Below are positions 7,323 through 15,500 of a stretch of 16,482 nucleotides of DNA, piece after piece. The translations under genes were made by a program, and so were the position numbers. Each line of letters opens with the position of its first letter. The first letter of the stretch is position 1. The notes below the pieces were generated by a model. That model had not been told where the DNA came from and searched no databases. It saw nothing but the letters and a program-made list of their open reading frames with translations. Source of the DNA: Lachnospiraceae bacterium UBA3641 (lineage in GTDB: Bacteria > Bacillota > Clostridia > Lachnospirales > Lachnospiraceae); assembly GCA_002373875.1 (NCBI GenBank), contig DFKQ01000090.1, positions 1 to 16,482 on the forward strand, read 5' to 3'.

Positions 7323-9749
7323 TTATTTAAAATTCACAACCGTAACGCCCGCGTCCCCCTCACCGTACTCGGCGAGCCTGTACGATTTAACATATTTTAT
7401 CCTCTTGAGATGATCCCATACTGCCTTTCTAAGGGCTCCCGTTCCCTTACCGTGTACTATCCTTACAGTTTCAAGATGGGACAGATAAGCATCGTCAAGA
7501 TATTTCTCAAGCTTCGGGATCGCCTCATCCACACGGTTTCCGATCAGGTTAAGCTCCATGGAAATGGTGTTTGATTTCGACAGCCCTGATCCCATCCTGT
7601 AGCCTTGGCTTCCCTTCTTAGTGCTTCCCTTGCCCTTGTTGTGGATTCCCGGGCCTGTGATATCGTCCGTCATAACAAACTCGATATCATTCATGCCCAC
7701 CTGCATCCGCATGATCCCACACCGAACGAAGAGATTGCCTTTATTGTCGGGCAGCGAGCTTATGGTCCCTTCAAGGTTCATGGATATGATCCGCACGCTC
7801 TCGCCCAGCTTGAAATCGGAAGGCTTTGGTGAAACGGGGGGACGGTTCCCCGGTTCACCCCGTTTTCCCGAAGAGAAGTGAACCGGGGAACCGTCCCCCT
7901 GTTTCACTTCGTTAAGTTTATTCCTTATCTTACTTCTCTCATCCTCCATCTCACGTATGCTTCCGTACTTCCTGAAGTTACGTATTGCTTTATCGGCACT
8001 TTCCTTCGCATCAAGAAGGATTTTCCTTGCTTCCACCCTGGCCGAATCAAGGATTTTCTCTCTCTGCTCATTAAGCCTGTTCTTTTTGTTTTCGTAATCG
8101 GCTTTAAGGCCCTCTATCTCTTCCTTAAGAGATGCTATCGTAAGCTTCTCCTGCTCGATAAGGACCCTGTTTGACTCAAGCTCGGATATAACATCTTCGA
8201 AGCTTTCATCGGCTTCGCTTATCTTATCTCTGGCACTGTCTATTATGTAGGAAGGCAGCCCCAGCTTGCCCGCTATCGCAAAGGCGTTGCTCTTACCGGG
8301 AATTCCGATAAGGAGCCTGTAGGTCGGTGCCAGTGTTTCAACACTGAACTCACAGCTTGCATTACATACCCTGTCTTCCCTTAAGGCATAAACCTTAAGC
8401 TCACTGTAATGGGTAGTCGCCGCCGTTCTTATCCCGCGCTTATGAAGGTGGTCAAGGATCGCCGTTGCAAGGGCCGCACCCTCTGTAGGATCGGTACCGG
8501 CACCCAGTTCATCAAAAAGACAAAGGGACCCCTCATCCGCATTATCAAGGATATTGACTATTGTTTTCATATGCGAGGAAAAGGTTGACAGGCTCTGCTC
8601 AATACTCTGCTCATCCCCTATATCCGCAAATACCTCACTGAATATGCCCAGCTTTGAATGGTCAAGAGCAGGTATCATAAGACCTGACTGACCCATGAGC
8701 GTAAGAAGTCCCAGCGTCTTAAGGGCAACCGTCTTGCCGCCCGTATTGGGACCCGTTATCACAAGCAGGTCAAAATCATCTCCCAGCCTTATATCTATGG
8801 GAACCACCCGGTTCTTATCTATCAGGGGGTGCCTTCCCTTTTTCACATCAATGATCCTGTCTTCATTAAATTCAGGTCTGGTTGCATTCATGTCAAGAGC
8901 AAGAGTGCCCCTTGCAAATATAAAGTCAAGCTCTGTCATAATGAGCTGATCACTTCGTATGATATCCGTATTCTCACCACACCTTAATGACAGGCCCGCA
9001 AGGATAACCTCTATCTCCTTCGCTTCCCTGATATCAAGCTCCCTCAATTCATTATTAAGGTTCACTATTTCGGACGGCTCTATAAACAGGGTGGATGCAC
9101 TCTGCGACCTGTCATGGATCATTCCGGGTACATTCCCCTTGTATTCAGCCTTGACCGGTATGCAGTATCTTCCCTCACGCATGGTTATCACGCTGTCCTG
9201 CAGGTAGGATTTATAAGTGGAATTCACCATGCTGTTTAAACGGGAATGTATCCTCTCACCCGTTACCTTCTTAAGCCGCCTTATATTCTTAAGTTCACTG
9301 CTGGCATCATCGGCTATTTCGTTTTCGGACAGTATGCACCTTCTTATCTCGGAAGATATCTGGCTTAATGGGGCAAGGGCATCAAACATTTCATCAAGAG
9401 AATCCCTCTCACCCTCATCATCCCTGCGTCCGTAGGACTTAACCCTTGCGGTGTTCTCAAGAAGTCCGGCAATGTCCAAAAGCTCCGGCGCAGATATTGA
9501 ACTCCCTTTATCCAGCCTTTTAAGTGACATCTCAACCGGTTTGTTGGAACCGAAATTAACCGAAGAATTTCTCAACAGCCGCCCCACGCAGTCGTAGGTT
9601 TCCTGCTGGAGATCATTTACTTCACGGATATCCGCCGACGGCTTAAGGGACAGACATTTATCCCTGCCCGGCTGTGATGTTGCCCGATCGGCAAGCATGC
9701 TCTTTATCTTATTATATTCAAGAGTTTCAAGTACTTTATCATTCATCAT
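7323..9749 (-). CDS. mutS2: MutS2 ATPase with Smr domain (ribosome rescue / anti-recombination)
   Basis: MutS2 proteins are dimeric ABC-type ATPases. In Firmicutes they are linked to suppression of recombination and, more recently, to sensing and splitting collided ribosomes (RqcU). The 808 residues include the MutS core, Walker A GPNTGGKT at 333-340, the signature region SIEQSLSTFSSHM at 382-394, Walker B LCLFDE at 409-414, a long coiled coil at about 510-615, a KOW-like segment at about 645-695, and a C-terminal Smr domain at about 730-806 with HGKGTGALR at 766-774. Two oddities are present. Residues 616-642 are encoded by an inverted-repeat element, which accounts for the excess over the usual 785 or so. 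The Smr LDLR motif reads LNLI at 733-736, so nuclease activity is uncertain. The start is ATG 9749 or the adjacent ATG 9746; no strong SD is next to it. Confidence 0.96.
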   Translation of the reverse strand: MMNDKVLETLEYNKIKSMLADRATSQPGRDKCLSLKPSADIREVNDLQQETYDCVGRLLRNSSVNFGSNKPVEMSLKRLDKGSSISAPELLDIAGLLENTARVKSYGRRDDEGERDSLDEMFDALAPLSQISSEIRRCILSENEIADDASSELKNIRRLKKVTGERIHSRLNSMVNSTYKSYLQDSVITMREGRYCIPVKAEYKGNVPGMIHDRSQSASTLFIEPSEIVNLNNELRELDIREAKEIEVILAGLSLRCGENTDIIRSDQLIMTELDFIFARGTLALDMNATRPEFNEDRIIDVKKGRHPLIDKNRVVPIDIRLGDDFDLLVITGPNTGGKTVALKTLGLLTLMGQSGLMIPALDHSKLGIFSEVFADIGDEQSIEQSLSTFSSHMKTIVNILDNADEGSLCLFDELGAGTDPTEGAALATAILDHLHKRGIRTAATTHYSELKVYALREDRVCNASCEFSVETLAPTYRLLIGIPGKSNAFAIAGKLGLPSYIIDSARDKISEADESFEDVISELESNRVLIEQEKLTIASLKEEIEGLKADYENKKNRLNEQREKILDSARVEARKILLDAKESADKAIRNFRKYGSIREMEDERSKIRNKLNEVKQGDGSPVHFSSGKRGEPGNRPPVSPKPSDFKLGESVRIISMNLEGTISSLPDNKGNLFVRCGIMRMQVGMNDIEFVMTDDITGPGIHNKGKGSTKKGSQGYRMGSGLSKSNTISMELNLIGNRVDEAIPKLEKYLDDAYLSHLETVRIVHGKGTGALRKAVWDHLKRIKYVKSYRLAEYGEGDAGVTVVNFK
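7829..7907 (-). repeat. Palindromic repeat element inserted in frame within mutS2
   Basis: Arms of 30 nt at 7829-7858 and 7878-7907 are inverted copies with one mismatch (7836 versus 7900), around a 19-nt loop. The arms are rich in runs of G and C, unlike the flanking gene. Read as mutS2 the element gives GDGSPVHFSSGKRGEPGNRP and a few more residues in the flexible stretch before the KOW-like domain, with no frame disruption. I recall similar GGGGACGGTTCCCC palindromes recurring in clostridial genomes, so this is probably one member of an interspersed family. Confidence 0.9.
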
Positions 9750-9762
9750 GGTTTTTAAGTGA

Positions 9763-9777
9763 GCGGATAATATCCGC
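9763..9777 (-). promoter_or_regulatory. 15-nt palindrome in the mutS2 leader
   Basis: GCGGATA and TATCCGC flank a single base, 13 nt upstream of the mutS2 ATG. In RNA it would be a 6-bp hairpin. An AGGAAG sequence lies just 5' of it on the minus strand, so folding could bring that SD-like sequence nearer the start, or a dimeric protein could bind the DNA. Either role is conjecture. Confidence 0.35.
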
Positions 9778-9785
9778 TTCCTATA

Positions 9786-9814
9786 ATTCTATAAAATATC
9801 CGTCTTACAAGCAA
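9786..9814 (-). promoter_or_regulatory. Candidate sigma-A promoter for mutS2 and downstream genes
   Basis: On the minus strand, TTGCTT (9809-9814) and TAGAAT (9786-9791) are 17 bp apart, about 37 bp upstream of the mutS2 ATG. Both hexamers match four of six consensus positions. It would drive mutS2 and probably the regulator-kinase genes behind it. Other AT-rich placements are possible. Confidence 0.45.
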
Positions 9815-9909
9815 GCATGATACGGTATATTTTAAAAATCTCTCTGATCCCCGCCGCATTATTAATATGTAATTTATGGATTGTTTATCAATATTTTATA
9901 TTATATAAT

Positions 9910-9938
9910 TTGTAAACCACAAGATATAGTGGTATAAT
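9910..9938 (+). promoter_or_regulatory. Near-consensus sigma-A promoter for the MMPL-GLUG operon
   Basis: TTGTAA (9910-9915) and a perfect TATAAT (9933-9938) are separated by 17 bp. Transcription would start near 9945, giving a leader of about 86 nt before the ATG at 10031. The TGATAATTA repeats and the hairpin begin at or right after the predicted start, where a bound repressor would block transcription. Confidence 0.7.
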
Positions 9939-9942
9939 CATC

Positions 9943-10013
9943 TGATAATTATTGTTTGATAATTATAGTAAACGAAATAAATAATTTCGTTTACTATAAT
10001 AAATTGATAATTA
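9943..10013 (+). promoter_or_regulatory. TGATAATTA repeats and perfect 17-bp hairpin in the MMPL leader
   Basis: TGATAATTA occurs at 9943, 9957 and 10005, the first two 14 bp apart. Between the second and third lies a perfect inverted repeat, arms 9962-9978 and 9984-10000, loop AAATA. The hairpin is AU-rich with a central GTAAACGAAA motif and no following U run, so an operator for a dimeric repressor or an mRNA structural element is more likely than a terminator. No regulator gene lies next to it in the window. Confidence 0.6.
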
Positions 10014-10030
10014 ACGGAGAAATAATATCA

Positions 10031-12592
10031 ATGGAACCTAATTCTACCGGGAAGAGCGGAAACAGCGCCATGTTTAAGATATGCGGATTTATCGTAGACA
10101 AGCGCAATCTCTTCTTTCTTATCTTTATTCTGCTGGCCATCTTTTCAGCCTTTTCACGTAACTGGGTTAATGTCGAGAATTCACTTGCATCCTACCTTCC
10201 CCAGCACACAGAGACTAAGCAGGGTCTTGACCTTATGAATGAGGAGTTCGTGACCTATGGCTCCTGTACGGTCATGATAGCAAATATTTCATATGAACAG
10301 GCCGGAAAGATCAAGGAAAACCTTGAAGATATTCCGGGAGTATTCACTGTAAACTTCGATGAAACGGATAAACACTACAATAACGGATCCGCCCGCTTCG
10401 ACATCACCTTCGATAAGGACGAAGATGATGATGCCTGTCTTATTTCGCTAAATGAAGTCAAGCAACTCATTGAACCCTATGATTCATACCTGTCAACCAC
10501 GCTCGGAGATATACAGTCCGAGCTTATTGCCGAAGAGATGAATGTCATCTCCGTACTGGTCGTTATCGTAGTACTTACCGTTCTTCTTATAACAACACAG
10601 GCTTATGCCGAAATACCTGTTCTCCTCATAACCTTCGGAGCAGGTGCCGTACTTCAGCTCGGCTCCAACTTCATTTTCGGAACTATCTCTTTTGTTTCCA
10701 ATTCGGTCACGATAGTTCTCCAACTGGCCCTGTCGGTTGACTATGCCGTTATCTTCCTTAACCGCTATAAGGAGGAACACAGGGATAAGGAACCAAGGGA
10801 AGCCATAATCACCGCACTCACCAAGGCAATACCCGAGATATCCGGAAGCTCGCTTACAACGGTAGGCGGTCTTATCGCCATGACCTTCATGCAGTACAAA
10901 ATAGGACCTGATATGGGTATCGTTCTCATCAAGGCAATCGTTCTGAGTCTTATTTCCGTATTCCTCCTTATGCCGGGCATAATCATGCTCTTTGCTCCCC
11001 TTATGGAGAAGACCAGACATAAGAACTTTATTCCGGACATCCCCTTTGTCGGCAAGTTCGATTATTCGACAAGGTTTATCATCTCTCCTCTGTTCCTTGT
11101 TGCCATCATAGTCGCCTTTTTCATACAGAATAAATGCCCTTACGTGTTCGGCTACTCAACCCTCCATACTCCCATACAGAACAGGGTTCAGATAGCGGAT
11201 GAGATGATAGATGACAATTTCGGTGATGACAACCTCATCGCCCTCGTGGTGCCTGCCGGCAATTACGAAAGCGAAAAAAAGCTTCTTACAAGGCTTGAAT
11301 CCTGCCCGGAGGTAAGGTCCTGCACAGGTCTGGCCAATACCGAGGCTATAGGCGGATACACCTTGACGGACAGGCTGTCTCCCAGACAGTTTTCGGAACT
11401 GCTGGACATGGATTACGAAGTGGCCCAGCTCATCTATACTGCTTATGCGGTAAATGACGAGGATTACGCCAAGGTCGTAAACGGTCTTCCCTCATACAGG
11501 GTTCCCCTTATAGATATGTTCATGTTCATCCACGAGGAGATCGATGAAGGCTATGTAACTCTCGATGATGACACTCAGGAAACCCTTGACAACGCCTACA
11601 AGATGATGAATTTCGCCAAGGAACAGCTTCAGGGCGAGAACTATTCACGTATGCTCGTTTACCTTAACCTTCCGGAAGAAAGTCAGGCAACCTATGACTT
11701 TATCGACAAGATGCACGAAATGGCCCGTGATTACTATGGCGGGAATATATATACCGTCGGCGAATCCGTGAGCCAGCTTGATCTTAAGAAGACCTTCTCA
11801 AGGGATAACCTGGTGGTTAATATAGTATCCATCCTGGTAGTCCTTGTTGTTCTGCTCTTTACCTTCAAGTCGGCCGGAATGCCCATTCTGCTTATCGCAG
11901 TCATACAGGGAAGTATCTGGATCAATTTCTCGGTTCCTTCCCTTCAGAAGGATAACATCTTCTTCTTGAGCCAGCTTATAGTAAGCTCTATCCAAATGGG
12001 TGCCAATATCGATTATGCGATCGTCATCGCAGGACGTTACACGGAGCTCAGGGAATCGAAGGGCCGCCGCGATTCGATAATAGAAACCATGAATGCATCC
12101 TTCCCCACAATAGTGACCTCGGGAACCATGCTTGCGGTTGCCGGAATCCTTATAGGTAAGCTTACATCCGACGGAGCTATCTACGGCATCGGACAGTGTC
12201 TGGGACGGGGAACCATCATCTCAATATTCATTACCATGTTTGTTCTGCCCCAGATCCTTCTTGTAGGAGACACCATAATAAGTAAGACCGCCTTCGTTAT
12301 GAACATGCCTATAAGGACCAGGGAGGCCTTGGGCCTTAACCATGTTAACGGTATCGTAAGAGGCCGCATAAACGGCGTGGTCACAGGCACAATGAACGCC
12401 ATTGTCCGCGGCGAACTCAGTGCCTTCGTTGAAGCAGGTAATGTCACTCCTCTTACCGAAGAAGAAGCGGAGGAACAGATAAATACCCTTCCCATGAAGG
12501 TTGTTGATAAGGAAAAAAAGACAGGCTCGATCGGGACCGGTACGAATAAGAAGAATAATGATAAAGGGGAGGTGCATGGCGATGAAAAATAG
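10031..12592 (+). CDS. MMPL/HAE3-family RND transporter
   Basis: This is a proton-driven RND-superfamily exporter of the MMPL type. The architecture is duplicated. Counting from the ATG at 10031 (853 aa), TM1 is at about 26-45, an extracytoplasmic domain at 46-170, and a five- to six-helix bundle at about 171-325. TM7 is at about 345-366, a second, larger extracytoplasmic domain at 370-590, and a second bundle at 595-750. Each bundle has the Asp-Tyr pair that relays protons in MmpL3: SVDYAVIF (D237-Y238, TM4) and ANIDYAIVIAGRY (D661-Y662, TM10). The cytoplasmic tail has four 8-residue repeats at 773-804 (NGIVRGRI, NGVVTGTM and relatives). I chose the ATG at 10031, with GGAG at 10016-10019; an upstream TTG at 9956 would translate the leader hairpin. 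Its end overlaps the next gene by 11 bp. The substrate is unknown: lipid, glycolipid, peptide or drug are all possible. Confidence 0.9.
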   Translation: MEPNSTGKSGNSAMFKICGFIVDKRNLFFLIFILLAIFSAFSRNWVNVENSLASYLPQHTETKQGLDLMNEEFVTYGSCTVMIANISYEQAGKIKENLEDIPGVFTVNFDETDKHYNNGSARFDITFDKDEDDDACLISLNEVKQLIEPYDSYLSTTLGDIQSELIAEEMNVISVLVVIVVLTVLLITTQAYAEIPVLLITFGAGAVLQLGSNFIFGTISFVSNSVTIVLQLALSVDYAVIFLNRYKEEHRDKEPREAIITALTKAIPEISGSSLTTVGGLIAMTFMQYKIGPDMGIVLIKAIVLSLISVFLLMPGIIMLFAPLMEKTRHKNFIPDIPFVGKFDYSTRFIISPLFLVAIIVAFFIQNKCPYVFGYSTLHTPIQNRVQIADEMIDDNFGDDNLIALVVPAGNYESEKKLLTRLESCPEVRSCTGLANTEAIGGYTLTDRLSPRQFSELLDMDYEVAQLIYTAYAVNDEDYAKVVNGLPSYRVPLIDMFMFIHEEIDEGYVTLDDDTQETLDNAYKMMNFAKEQLQGENYSRMLVYLNLPEESQATYDFIDKMHEMARDYYGGNIYTVGESVSQLDLKKTFSRDNLVVNIVSILVVLVVLLFTFKSAGMPILLIAVIQGSIWINFSVPSLQKDNIFFLSQLIVSSIQMGANIDYAIVIAGRYTELRESKGRRDSIIETMNASFPTIVTSGTMLAVAGILIGKLTSDGAIYGIGQCLGRGTIISIFITMFVLPQILLVGDTIISKTAFVMNMPIRTREALGLNHVNGIVRGRINGVVTGTMNAIVRGELSAFVEAGNVTPLTEEEAEEQINTLPMKVVDKEKKTGSIGTGTNKKNNDKGEVHGDEK

Positions 12593-15500
12593 ACGACTTG
12601 CAGCCCTTATGACCTTTTCCGTATTAAGCTCTCTTATTCTCGGAGATCTCACTGCAATAAGGACCTACGGCAAGGGTAATTTAAGCTTGAGCGAGGGAAC
12701 AGGCAAGAGCCCTCTGGTAGAGGTTATCCGGGTTGATGATGAAGGAAACGAGATCCGTGAAGATGCCGGTAAACGATCATCCGGCAACGATGATACGGAG
12801 AGCTCCGATAATATACCCACAACCTCAGCGAACATGTCGTATGAAGATGATCTGAGCGGACCTGACTTCCTCTCGGCCCCGACTGAAATGACTACCATAT
12901 ATGTCGGAAATACCGATGATCTGATAGATCTCGCCAAAAACTGCCGCCTCGATACCTGGTCGCGGGATAAGAACATCGTTCTCACCGACGATATAGTTCT
13001 GGATGGCAGCGGTTTTAAGTATATTCCAACCTTCGGCGGTATCTTTGACGGAAATGGACATACAATATCAGGCCTTACAGTATCGGATGCGGAGTCATAT
13101 ACCGGACTTTTCTGTATAACCCAGGAGAGTGCCCTTATCAAGGATCTTAAGGTTGAAGGATCCCTGGCACCCTCAGGCTCTCAGATAGCTACCGGCGGTA
13201 TCGTGGGAGATAATTACGGAACAATAAGCAACTGTTTCTTTAAGGGAAATGTAAACGGTTACGACTACTCAGGAGGAATAGCCGGCTACAATGAACAGTC
13301 CGGGAAGATCAGTAACTGCTCATCATCAGGCATTGTGATGGGTATGCATTTTACCGGCGGTATCACAGGATATAATCTCGGAACCATATCGGGATGTACC
13401 AATGACTGCAAGATAAATATCACGAGCGTGGATGAGACAATATCCATTAAGGATTTAAGCATAGACCAGTATGCCGATAAGATAAAGAACCTCTTCGGTG
13501 ATAATAACAAGCAGGACTCGACCAATATCATCAATTCGACCGTTGATGTGGGAGGTATATGCGGTTACTCGCAGGGTGTGATAGTAAGCTGCGTCAACAA
13601 CGGCCTCATCGGTTATGAACATGTGGGATATAATATAGGAGGTATCGCAGGGCGGCAAAACGGATACATCGACCTGTGCGTCAATAACGGTGAAATATAC
13701 GGCCGTAAGGATGTCGGTGGTATCGTAGGCCAGGCCGAGCCCTATGTGGTGATCGATATTACCGAGGATATAATCGGCCAGCTGACCTCCAATATGAACA
13801 CACTCCACGACCTTGTCAATCTGACCCTGAATGACGCCGGGGATGAGTCAAACCTTATAACCGCCCGGCTCAATATGGTCAAAAGCTTCACCGACAAGGC
13901 CTTAAACGATACATCCTACCTGGCTAACGAGACCGAGGATTTTATAAACAAGGCCATGGATTCAGGTACCGAGATCGTAAACCGTATAGATTATGCTCTG
14001 GAAGAATCAGCCAAAAGCGGTGGAATGCTTGACAGGACCAGACAGGGATTCAGTGACGCTTCCACTGCTGCTTCCAACCTTACAAAAGCCGTGGATGACC
14101 TCGATATATATAAATATATGAGCGAGAGTGAAAAGGTCAGCTACAACGAAGCAAAAAATAATATCGATAATGCCAATAATGATTCCACGAGGATGCTTAA
14201 TGAACACAGGGACAGAGAATATGATTACTACTATATAAAAAGCATAAGCAGCGTAAGCAACAACAGCTCCCACAGATCGGTAAGCTCGGATATCGTATTT
14301 GTGGACAACAATAATAACCCGGTTGATATATCGGCACTTGGCGACAATCCCGAAGCATATAAGGGTATAAAGGTAATGCGGAGAGATCTGACTACAGACC
14401 CTCCCACACTTACGCCCTTCCCTTCACAATCGGGCGAATTCGCAGACAGTGACAGTCAGCTTGATACAGAAGCACAGGCTGTGGCCGAAGCTGCAATACT
14501 TACCAATTCCGAGAAGGAATTCAAGAGTAAATACGGAATGCCTTATCCGGAATATCTGTCACAGAATGTTAGGGTCATAGAACAGATAATAACCTCACAT
14601 CTTCAGGAAATGACGGATGAAACCCGCAGGGATCTCAAATATGCGGTCGATTACACCAAGCAGACAATGAGTGACTTTGCCGGTGCGGTAAATGAGACCA
14701 AAAATATAGTAACGGGCATTACTTCCAAACCGGATATAAGCTTCCCCAAGCTCTCACCCGAGTATCAGGCCAGGTCTAACAGCCTTGTTGCCAACATACA
14801 GGGAATGAGCGACAATCTGGGTTTCCTCAACAACGAGATGAACTCCTCCAATCAGCAGCTTGTTGATGATATGATCAAGGTAAATGACCAGTTCAATGTT
14901 ATCATGCTGCTTATAGCAGATGCCATAGACGGAGTTCTTGATGCCGACTACACCGATATATATGAGGACAACTCGCTGGCCGTTGCCGAAGACTGCACCG
15001 ATGCAACTATAGCTGATTCCATCAATTACGGATCTGTTCATGGCGACATCGACACCTCGGGAATTGCCGGAACCATGGCTATTGAGTATGATTTTGACCT
15101 TGAGAGTGACTTGACCGGCATCAAGGATGCGGCGACCGGAACCACCTACCGGACCAAATGTGTCCTCCGTCATGATAAGAACGAAGGATATGTCGAGGGT
15201 GTCAAGAATTATGTCGGCGGCATGTGCGGACTCCAGGAAATGGGAACCATACTGCACTGTCAGAACTACGGCAAGCTCAAGAGTAATTCAGGTGATTATG
15301 TCGGAGGTATATCAGGCCAGTCACTGTCTACGATCCATGACAGTTATACCAAGGGGATCCTTGCAGGAAGGGATTATCTGGGCGGCATCGCCGGTATGGG
15401 CTATGATATAAGGGGTTGCTACTCACTTCCGACGATCATGAGTTCAGGCAGCTGCCATGGAGCCATAGCCGGAGACAACAGTCCCGACGGACGTATTTAT

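Larger units (their letters stand above)
9750..10030. other. Divergent intergenic region between mutS2 and the MMPL operon
   Basis: About 280 bp of AT-rich sequence separates divergently transcribed genes. It contains candidate promoters on both strands, a palindrome near mutS2, three TGATAATTA repeats and a 17-bp inverted repeat in the MMPL leader. No gene is supported here: the plus-strand frame running back to a TTG at 9956 is read through the hairpin and is taken to be untranslated leader. Confidence 0.75.

Noticed and set aside
7878..8174. Plus-strand frame starting in the palindromic element
   Set aside because: It is antisense to the mutS2 coiled coil with no recognisable domain or SD; the minus-strand protein explains the sequence fully.
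9962..10000. 17-bp hairpin as a transcription terminator
   Set aside because: The stem is AU-rich with no following U run, and it lies between a good promoter and the gene it serves.
9956..10030. N-terminal extension of the MMPL protein from a TTG at 9956
   Set aside because: It would translate through the perfect leader hairpin from a rare start with no SD, and the extra residues match no transporter feature.
10493..11055. Minus-strand frames inside the MMPL gene
   Set aside because: They are shadows of a well-supported transporter gene and show no start signals or motifs.
12501..12581. Upstream start of the GLUG protein at 12501
   Set aside because: It would overlap the transporter by 92 bp and place a strongly basic segment before the signal peptide; GGAGG stands at the right distance from 12582.
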